In this document: positions 1 to 5,688 of the stretch, in pieces
How the letters are laid out: every line of letters starts with the position of its first letter
How positions within the stretch are numbered: position 1 is the stretch's first letter
Source: DATJHM01 sp035493895
GTDB taxonomy: Bacteria > Chloroflexota > Ktedonobacteria > Ktedonobacterales > Ktedonobacteraceae
DNA: 12,478 bases
NCBI GenBank assembly: GCA_035493895.1
Contig: DATJHM010000201.1
Span: 1-12,478, forward strand
Direction of reading: 5' to 3'
The notes under the pieces: generated by a model
Told to the model about the DNA's origin: nothing
Databases searched by the model: none
What the model saw: the letters and a program-made list of their open reading frames with translations, nothing else
Translations under genes and position numbers: made by a program

Positions 1-954
1 GCTAAAAATACTCAGTGGCAAATACGCGCCGACCACAAAGTTTGGCATATCGACCACCTCGCTCAGCTTGAGATCGACGGCGACGCTACAGAGCATGTAG
101 GCGTCCTCGCGTGACAGGCTGTAGGTGCGTTGCAGGTGAGCTATCATGTGGCGTATGGCGTTGCGGGTGGCGGTGAGCATATCGGGGCCGATCCCATCCG
201 TGACGTAGTAGGGGGCTGTATTGGTGCGCGGCGTCAGGGGGCCGCTGGTGAGAAACTGCGGCTCCGTGATCTGGAGATCCTTGCGAACCGTCAGGCGCAC
301 GGTTGCGCGCATCGGCGTCTCGATCGCCGTTCCGCATACTTCGCCGTCTCCCTGCGCCGCATGTCCATCGCCCAACGAGAAGAGTGCGCCGGGGACCTGT
401 ACCGGTAGATATAACTGGACTCCGCGGGTGAGATGTCGGGTATCCATATTGCCGCCGTGATGATAGGGTGGGATGGTCGAGAGCGCGCCCGGCTGAGCAG
501 GAGCCAGACCAATTTCACCACAGAAGGGCGCGAGCGGAATGCGGATGCCCGGGGCAAACTCTCCCCAACCATCTGCGCCCCCCTCCAGGTGCCAGATCTT
601 CAGTGCAGGCTCAGAAAATTCATCGGCCAGCAGACCGAAGCCAGGGATAATCGCCGTCCAGCCCCATTCTGCTGGCTGGAGATCCAGAAACTCTACCTGT
701 AACGTGTCTCCTGGCTCAGCCCCTTCAACATAAATAGGTCCATTCACCTGATCCACGCGTGAAAAATCGAGCGTGCGGATCGCTTCAACCGTGCTTTCTG
801 CCACGATTTCCCCGTTGGAGGCATCGAGCAGATCGAAAGAGACCGTTTCTCCAGAGTGGATCGTTGCAATCGGTGGCAGGCTATTATCCCAGGCCAGATG
901 CCACTGATCCCGCCGGATGTGAATGGTGCGGGCAGTCTTTGGGATGTCTGTCAT
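1..954 (-). CDS. Acetamidase/formamidase family protein (3' end cut by window edge)
   Basis: The frame is open from the ATG at 954 to base 1, giving 318 residues with no stop. The gene therefore runs off the left edge, probably missing only a short C-terminal part. Family signatures seen are HHGGNMDTR (about residues 165-173), FSLGDGHAAQGDGEVCGTAIE (about 193-213), and EVVDMPNFVVGAYLPLS near the end. These match the FmdA/AmdA family, which hydrolyses formamide or short aliphatic amides to the carboxylate and ammonia in the cytosol. The start is supported by a GGGAG-type ribosome binding site at 967-972 and by an N-terminus typical of the family. The gene is divergent from the folate pair at 1277-2751, which suggests, but does not prove, a shared theme of one-carbon units and ammonia release. 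Substrate choice between formamide and acetamide cannot be read from the sequence. Confidence 0.93.
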   Translation of the reverse strand, partial: MTDIPKTARTIHIRRDQWHLAWDNSLPPIATIHSGETVSFDLLDASNGEIVAESTVEAIRTLDFSRVDQVNGPIYVEGAEPGDTLQVEFLDLQPAEWGWTAIIPGFGLLADEFSEPALKIWHLEGGADGWGEFAPGIRIPLAPFCGEIGLAPAQPGALSTIPPYHHGGNMDTRHLTRGVQLYLPVQVPGALFSLGDGHAAQGDGEVCGTAIETPMRATVRLTVRKDLQITEPQFLTSGPLTPRTNTAPYYVTDGIGPDMLTATRNAIRHMIAHLQRTYSLSREDAYMLCSVAVDLKLSEVVDMPNFVVGAYLPLSIFS

Positions 955-996
955 AAGCTTTCGAACTCCCTTCGCTGGATGAATTAATTTCTTTCT

Positions 997-1006
997 ATTT
1001 ATACCA
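997..1006 (-). promoter_or_regulatory. Candidate extended -10 promoter for the amidase gene
   Basis: On the minus strand this reads TGGTATAAAT, a TGn extended -10 element. It would start transcription near 990, leaving a leader of about 36 nt before the ATG at 954. No good -35 hexamer is seen, which is tolerable for an extended -10 promoter. Confidence 0.35.
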
Positions 1007-1125
1007 GAAACTGGACTGGATGTGTTGCTGGCGCGATAAAGCAATCTTGCGAAAGTGGCAATCGGTAGACAAAGTCTCGCTGAGGGTGCTACACTCGTAG
1101 CTGCAAGCAAACTTTTCTGCCGGGT

Positions 1126-1153
1126 CACGTACTTCTGTGCGCAGAGTTACGTG
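1126..1153. repeat. 28-bp near-perfect inverted repeat (operator or hairpin)
   Basis: The arms are CACGTA (1126-1131) and TACGTG (1148-1153). Inside them TTCTG (1133-1137) pairs with CAGAG (1142-1146, one G-T wobble), with a single C/T mismatch between the two stem parts. The loop is TGCG (1138-1141). The repeat sits about mid-way between two divergent promoter regions. It could be a dimeric repressor site or an RNA hairpin. No T-tract follows on either strand, so an intrinsic terminator is unlikely. Confidence 0.55.
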
Positions 1154-1276
1154 CGTATCAGCATGTTTCAGATCATGTCCGGCAAAATAAGAAAATTCCT
1201 GAGGCAAGAAAGAAAAACCTCTCACAACTTTCTCAGGCGAGATTGAGAGAGGAAACAATAAGGAGCAGCATTGATC

Positions 1277-1900
1277 ATGTATTTAGAGAAACCTCTTCAG
1301 GACTACCTGGATGATCTGGCATCCGCGAAACCGGCACCCGGTGGTGGTTCAGCGTCAGCATTGAGTGCGGCCATGGGGGCAAGTCTGGCCAGCATGGTGG
1401 CGCGTTTAACGCTCGCCAAGGCCGATTATGCGGCTATGCATGCAGAGATTGAGCAGATTGTGGCGCAGACCGAGCAGCTACGTAGCCGTTTTCAGGAACT
1501 GATGCGGGCCGATATCGAGGCATATGGAAATCTTTCGGCCAGCTTTAAGCTGCCACGCGCCACGGCTGAGGAGAAGGCCGCACGCACGCAGGCCATTCAG
1601 GAGCGGCTGGTTGAGGCCGCTCTGGTGCCGTTAGAACTGGCAGAGGGCACGGCACAACTGGTCACGCATTGTAAGCGTCTCGCCGAAATTGGCAACAAAA
1701 ACGTCATTAGCGATATTGCCACCGGGACCATGCTCGCCTCTGGTGCGGGTACTGGAGCTTCGTGGATGGTACGCACCAACCTGCAAGCGATGAAGAATCA
1801 GGATCTGGTCGAGAGTCTGGGCAAGCGTTTGAGTGTCGCTCTGGATACGCTGTCCACCGCCAGCCAGGATGTGATCAAAATAGTAGGAGAGCGAGCGTGA
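1277..1900 (+). CDS. fchA: Formiminotransferase-cyclodeaminase C-terminal family protein (FchA-type cyclodeaminase / methenyl-THF cyclohydrolase)
   Basis: This is a 207-residue protein that matches the usual length of stand-alone members of the family. Its start LEKPLQDYLDDLASAKPAPGG (about residues 3-23), the PGGGS turn (21-25), the acidic MRADIEAY helix (around Asp79) and IGNKNVISD (138-146) are characteristic. Members either deaminate 5-formimino-THF to methenyl-THF plus ammonia or, as in Methylobacterium FchA, hydrolyse methenyl-THF to 10-formyl-THF. Which reaction applies here cannot be told from sequence alone. AAGGAG at 1260-1265 lies 11 nt before the ATG at 1277 and 5 nt before an in-frame TTG at 1271, so the start could be two codons earlier. 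The stop codon overlaps the folD start in GTGA, which indicates translational coupling. The symbol reflects family and context, not proven activity. Confidence 0.88.
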   Translation: MYLEKPLQDYLDDLASAKPAPGGGSASALSAAMGASLASMVARLTLAKADYAAMHAEIEQIVAQTEQLRSRFQELMRADIEAYGNLSASFKLPRATAEEKAARTQAIQERLVEAALVPLELAEGTAQLVTHCKRLAEIGNKNVISDIATGTMLASGAGTGASWMVRTNLQAMKNQDLVESLGKRLSVALDTLSTASQDVIKIVGERA

Positions 1901-2751
1901 CTGCAAGAATCATCGATGGGCGCGCCTTAGGGAGCGCGATGCGCGGAGAGTTGCGTGAGGAGATCGCACAGTACGTCCAGGAGCATGGCAGCGCGCCGGG
2001 ACTGGTCGTGCTGCGGGTAGAGGGAGACGCTGCATCCGGTGTCTATAGCAAAGCCATTTTGCGTATCGCCAATGATGTCGGCATACAGGCCCGACAGGAA
2101 GTATTGCCCACAACCACCAGCCCGGAAGAACTGCGTGCCTCCCTTGTTCGTCTGAACCAGGACGAGACAGTTCACGGTATTATTGTCCAGATGCCGCTGC
2201 CCGCTCATCTGCCGCAGCAACTGGTCATCGAGACGATCTCCGCCGCCAAAGATATCGACGGCATCAGCGTGCGGAGCGCAGGAAATCTCTTTCTCGGCCT
2301 GCCAGGACTTCAGCCTTCGACGGCGGTCGCGGTCATGGAGAGTTTGAAGCGCAGTGAAATCGAGCTTGCGGGCAAGCAAGCCGTCATTGTGGGCAGAAGT
2401 AACGTCGTGGGGAAGCCGTTAGCGCTGCTTCTCTTGCAGAAGCATGCCACCGTGACCGTTTGCCATTCGCGCAGCGCTGATCTCAGTGCGCTCACGCGTC
2501 AGGCCGATATCCTGATCGCGGCTGCCGGGCGGGCGAAGATGATTACGGCAGAGATGGTCAAGCCAGGCGCGACCGTCATCGACGTGGGAACGAATGCGTT
2601 GCCCGAGGGTGGAATCGTTGGCGATGTGGATTTTGCCACCGTGAGCGAGGTTGCTGGTGCGATTACACCCGTCCCCGGCGGAATTGGACCATTGACCAAT
2701 GTCATGCTGCTCAAACAATGTCTGCAAGCGGCCAGAGCAATAAGCGCGTAA
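1897..2751 (+). CDS. folD: FolD: methylenetetrahydrofolate dehydrogenase / methenyl-THF cyclohydrolase, with altered cyclohydrolase lysine
   Basis: This is a 284-residue protein, the normal FolD length. It starts at GTG 1897, with AGGAG at 1885-1889 seven nt upstream and a 4-nt overlap with the previous stop. Seen signatures are Tyr50 in ASGVYSKAI, VQMPLP with Gln98, AKDIDG with Asp121, the NADP-binding loop GRSNVVGKP (166-174), and TPVPGGIGPLT (257-267). The family oxidises 5,10-methylene-THF to methenyl-THF and then hydrolyses it to 10-formyl-THF. The oddity is in the YxxxK motif that provides the cyclohydrolase lysine (Lys54 in E. coli, Lys56 in human). It reads Y-S-K-A-I here, so residue 54 is Ile, with a lysine only at 52. 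The spacing to the downstream VG is unchanged, so this is not an alignment slip. The usual PCTP is also PSTA. I infer a functional dehydrogenase whose cyclohydrolase activity may be weak or lost. Confidence 0.95.
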   Translation: MTARIIDGRALGSAMRGELREEIAQYVQEHGSAPGLVVLRVEGDAASGVYSKAILRIANDVGIQARQEVLPTTTSPEELRASLVRLNQDETVHGIIVQMPLPAHLPQQLVIETISAAKDIDGISVRSAGNLFLGLPGLQPSTAVAVMESLKRSEIELAGKQAVIVGRSNVVGKPLALLLLQKHATVTVCHSRSADLSALTRQADILIAAAGRAKMITAEMVKPGATVIDVGTNALPEGGIVGDVDFATVSEVAGAITPVPGGIGPLTNVMLLKQCLQAARAISA

Positions 2752-2760
2752 ACTTGAGGG

Positions 2761-2792
2761 AGGGGCTGTGGTTGATTTCGATCCTGGCCCCT
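2761..2792. terminator. Possible bidirectional hairpin between convergent genes
   Basis: AGGGGC (2761-2766) and GCCCCT (2787-2792) are perfectly complementary across a 20-nt loop that contains a small GAT/ATC pair. It lies in the 52-bp gap between the convergent folD and histidine kinase genes, where a terminator is expected. There is no T-tract on either side, so the call is weak. Confidence 0.3.
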
Positions 2793-2803
2793 GCATCCTC
2801 TGT

Positions 2804-4981
2804 CTACGTAGCGGTCGGTTCCAGGCCTCGTTCAGGGTTGCTGACGGGAAGGGAAAACCAGAACGTCGAGCCCTTTTCGTCTGGCGTGCTATGCATGCCT
2901 ACCTGACCGCCGTGTTCCTCAATAATTGAGCGGCTAATAAACAGGCCCAGACCGAAGCCAATGCCAGAGCCGTTGCGGACAGCATTCCCTTTGGCCTGAT
3001 AAAAACTCTCCCAGATCAACTCCTGTTCTTCAGCCGCGATCCCCGGACCTTCATCCTGCACAGAGACGCATGCTCGCGTATCCTTAACCACCAGCGCTAC
3101 CTTGATCGGTTTATCGCTGGCGGAATACTTTAGCGCATTCGAGAGATAATTTGTGATCACCTGCTCGATATAATCTCTATCGACAGAAACAGGAACCGCT
3201 CTGGGCGGCAGGATGAGCGAGAGCGTGCGCAGTGGCGTTTGTAGCTGTTGTTGATAGAGCGCGCTTTGCACAAGCTGCGCGAGGTCACAGGGCATCATAT
3301 GCATTTTTAAATGCTGGGAGCGAATGCGAGACGCCTCAATGACATCGCGAACCAGCCGTGTCAGGCGGTCTACCTGGTGATTAGCGCGTTGCAGAATGGA
3401 CTGAACATCAGAAGCGGTGTGTGCTTCAGTCATTGCCATGGACGCTGCCTGTTCGTGTTCCATGCGACGTTGCAGTAACTGGATATTGCCCTTGATAGAG
3501 GTCAGCGGCGTTTTCAACTCATGACCGGCGAGACTAAGAAATTCAGCCATACGCTCATTGGCCTCCGTGAGCGCAATCTCCCTGGCCTGCGTTTCCGCTC
3601 GTGCCTGCGAGAGTTGCTCGCGTTCTAGCGTCAGGGCGAACAGGCGGCTAAGCGTACTTGCGCCATGTATCTCTTCTTCAGTGTAGTGATGCTCATGCGT
3701 TGTGCCATAGTCGAGAGAGAGAAGGCCAACCAGTTGTGCGTCGAGCATCATGGGCGCGACCAGCCAGCTACAGGCGTCATCGGGAGTGGGGAGTATCTGG
3801 GATGACGGATAGTGTTTATCCAGCACAAGCACCTCGCCGTGTTTGGCACGCTCGACCAGTTGTGGATCGTGTAATTGATCGAGCAGGCTTGTATCGGGAA
3901 TGTAGCGCCACCAGTTTTGCTCTTGTCTGCGCGAAAAGCCAAGAATCGCCACAGGTTGAAGCAGGTTGGAGGCCGTATTGGTCGTCATTACACTTATATG
4001 TTTGCAACCGAGAATATCTTGCGTCAGATCCAGCATATGTTTGAGCAGTGCATGGGTCGTCCAGGCTTCCCCGTCCTCTGGCGACGTTTCCTCTGAGCCA
4101 AGGATCAGGATCTCCGTCAGGGCAAGCAGCGCCTTGAGTGAGCGATCAATGCGTTGTTTGTCCTGTTGTGTTTCAAGTGCCGCCATCTGTTTCTGCTGAT
4201 CTTTTGTGAGTCTCTCGTGCAAACAGTGTGTGTAGTGTGCTTGAAAGAGCTGTTCCAGGGCCGTCCCGGCGGCGAAATGTTGCGCAAATTGTTGTGGGAT
4301 AAACGTTTCGTCGTTGACAGACAGACGTCCCTGGAGATTTTCGACCCAGTGGTGGTAGAGTTTAATCGTGGAGAAAATGCCTGAAAGAGAGAGATAGTGA
4401 GTGCCGAGAACGCGTTGAAGCTCCTTGCGGCACCTTTCAGCGTGTTCGGTATCGAGGAAGAGATGGAGTGAGCAGGACAAAAGGATGTGCTCAAGGTATT
4501 CATCAGACGAGGGCCAGTCGATGAGCGGAACATAGGTATGGAGAACGAGAAGATGCTGCTCAATTTCCGTAGGGGGGCAGAGTGGTCTGCGCAAAAATGT
4601 AAGGATATCCTGCTCCTGTAAACCGAGCCGATGCAGCGTAATGCCGTGGAAGCGCAGATCATAGGGGGAATGACTGTGGTAAGAAAGCGCAAGGAACAGC
4701 TTTTCTTTGAAAAGATATGGCAGAGGATTGAGAATATAGCCGGTATGTATTTGTTGCCAGAGCGTGTGCAGCATATCAGGTACCGTTTGCAGGGCAAGAA
4801 AAATCGGCGGAATAAAGCTATAGTGCCGGTAAATATCCGCTAAAAGCTGTTGTGTTGTCTGTCTATTGCGCGTATCCATCCAGATAGTACCTTGCTGTTT
4901 TTTTAACACGTGTGAGGCAAGCATTTCATGCCCGACACAGAACCGAGAGGAATCGTGAAGCAGAAGATACCTCAACCACAT
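2804..4981 (-). CDS. Soluble sensor histidine kinase: degenerate AhpD-like N-terminus, GAF, HisKA, HATPase
   Basis: The longest frame gives 725 residues and shows no membrane segment or signal peptide, so it should be cytosolic. Residues about 55-230 resemble AhpD/carboxymuconolactone decarboxylase-like domains: IPPIF, then P.LFKEKL (88-95), then SPYDLRFH (105-112) where active members have CxxCxxxH. A GAF-like domain covers about 281-450. Then come a short coiled linker, the H-box FLSLAGHELKTPLTSIKGN with phospho-acceptor His487, the N-box NYLSNALKYSAS (Asn615), DEGPGI (about 642), and GIGFGLGLFISRS near the C-terminus. It should autophosphorylate in response to an unknown cytosolic cue. No response regulator is adjacent, so it is an orphan here. 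The start is uncertain: the ATG at 4981 lacks a ribosome binding site, while ATG 4879 (residue 35, MDTRNRQ) has a weak AAGG upstream and keeps all recognisable domains. It converges with folD. Confidence 0.93.
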   Translation of the reverse strand: MWLRYLLLHDSSRFCVGHEMLASHVLKKQQGTIWMDTRNRQTTQQLLADIYRHYSFIPPIFLALQTVPDMLHTLWQQIHTGYILNPLPYLFKEKLFLALSYHSHSPYDLRFHGITLHRLGLQEQDILTFLRRPLCPPTEIEQHLLVLHTYVPLIDWPSSDEYLEHILLSCSLHLFLDTEHAERCRKELQRVLGTHYLSLSGIFSTIKLYHHWVENLQGRLSVNDETFIPQQFAQHFAAGTALEQLFQAHYTHCLHERLTKDQQKQMAALETQQDKQRIDRSLKALLALTEILILGSEETSPEDGEAWTTHALLKHMLDLTQDILGCKHISVMTTNTASNLLQPVAILGFSRRQEQNWWRYIPDTSLLDQLHDPQLVERAKHGEVLVLDKHYPSSQILPTPDDACSWLVAPMMLDAQLVGLLSLDYGTTHEHHYTEEEIHGASTLSRLFALTLEREQLSQARAETQAREIALTEANERMAEFLSLAGHELKTPLTSIKGNIQLLQRRMEHEQAASMAMTEAHTASDVQSILQRANHQVDRLTRLVRDVIEASRIRSQHLKMHMMPCDLAQLVQSALYQQQLQTPLRTLSLILPPRAVPVSVDRDYIEQVITNYLSNALKYSASDKPIKVALVVKDTRACVSVQDEGPGIAAEEQELIWESFYQAKGNAVRNGSGIGFGLGLFISRSIIEEHGGQVGMHSTPDEKGSTFWFSLPVSNPERGLEPTAT

Positions 4982-5095
4982 ACACGAATGGTAAGCGTAG
5001 CGCGTCTCACTCTCGCCTGCACGCCAGAAATTCTCAGCAGATTTTAAATTGTATAAGAGAGAGGAAAGAAAAAATACTGTTTGACCTAAAAGAAG

Positions 5096-5149
5096 AAAAA
5101 ATCTGTCTATGGGCCCGGTTCTATTGGGAGATTCGCGCCCATAGACAGA
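5096..5149 (-). terminator. Intrinsic terminator for the minus-strand membrane/surface protein unit
   Basis: TCTGTCTATGGGC (5102-5114) and GCCCATAGACAGA (5137-5149) form a perfect 13-bp stem around a 22-nt loop. Read on the minus strand, the stem is followed directly by TTTTTTCTTCTTTT (from 5101 down to 5088). This is a textbook Rho-independent terminator, placed 12 nt after the stop of the gene at 5162-5644. There is no T-tract on the other side, so it acts leftward only. It also insulates the histidine kinase gene, which must therefore have its own promoter between about 4985 and 5090; an AT-rich TACAAT-like stretch near 5050 (minus strand) is a weak candidate. Confidence 0.88.
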
Positions 5150-5161
5150 GCAAAAGAAGCG

Positions 5162-5644
5162 TCAGGCCTTGCCAGCTCGTCTGCGGCGTGCCACCGCAGC
5201 CTTCTGACGTCTTTGACGACGGCGTTGAGCAAGCTGCTCTTGTTCCTCAGCACTGCGATTGCGTGCCGTGACCGTCGTCGTTGTCACGGACGCCGCAGGG
5301 GCAGTCAGCCGAGCCCGAGCCCGGCGCGCCTTCGTGTTTTGATAGACCACGACTCCCGCGAGAATGACTGCCAGGACCAACATTGTCAGATAGATTGGAA
5401 GTGCCACCGGACGAACGCTGGCAGGAAGCCAGCCATTGGAAATACTAAGACTGCCGACGAAAGCGAGTGCCAGCAAAAGATATTCGATACCAGCAAGAAT
5501 GCTTAACTGCTTATACCAGCGCTGCTTTTCGCCCTGCGCATGAGCCTGGCGTAGACGTTTTATCCCCAGATAAAGATTGAAAACCGCCAGGCCCACAAAA
5601 ATCAGGCAGAAAACCAGCAGGAAGCGTGGGTCAATATTGGGCAT
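5162..5644 (-). CDS. Small membrane protein with three TM helices and an Arg-rich cytosolic tail
   Basis: This is a 160-residue protein of no family I recognise. Hydrophobic helices lie at about 8-27, 47-68 and 82-101. The loop between the first two is rich in Lys/Arg/Gln, the second loop is uncharged, and the C-terminal 55 residues are strongly basic, ending in RRRQRRQKAAVARRRRAGKA. By the positive-inside rule the N-terminus is outside and the tail is inside. The start is well supported by AGGAG five nt before the ATG. It lies 44 bp downstream of the zinc-ribbon surface protein on the same strand, just before a strong terminator, so the two genes probably form one transcript. The basic tail could contact nucleic acid, acidic lipid or a partner protein; the sequence does not decide. 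Confidence 0.8.
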   Translation of the reverse strand: MPNIDPRFLLVFCLIFVGLAVFNLYLGIKRLRQAHAQGEKQRWYKQLSILAGIEYLLLALAFVGSLSISNGWLPASVRPVALPIYLTMLVLAVILAGVVVYQNTKARRARARLTAPAASVTTTTVTARNRSAEEQEQLAQRRRQRRQKAAVARRRRAGKA

Positions 5645-5688
5645 AAGTGCTCCTGAAACACTAAACGCAACCCCCCCACAGGTGCAAA

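Larger units (their letters stand above)
955..1276. other. Divergent intergenic region between the amidase gene and fchA-type gene
   Basis: There is no convincing gene in these roughly 320 bases. The stretch holds the amidase gene's upstream region at its left end. A strong inverted repeat lies at 1126-1153. At the right end is a purine-rich leader with AAGGAG at 1260-1265 for the rightward gene. CCTGAG near 1199 and CTCAGG near 1233 are complementary and could form a looser hairpin in the rightward leader. No clear -35/-10 pair was found for the rightward transcript. Confidence 0.6.

Noticed and set aside
1762..1896. Longer upstream start for folD
   Set aside because: The frame stays open upstream but lies within fchA. 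GTG 1897 has a well-spaced AGGAG and gives the normal FolD N-terminus and numbering.
3658..4044. 128-residue plus-strand frame opposite the kinase GAF region
   Set aside because: It is antisense to strongly conserved kinase coding sequence and has no promoter, ribosome binding site or family features.
4117..4797. 226-residue frame on the minus strand inside the kinase gene
   Set aside because: It is an alternative frame of the kinase coding sequence, with Ser/Arg/His-rich composition, no recognisable motif and no ribosome binding site.
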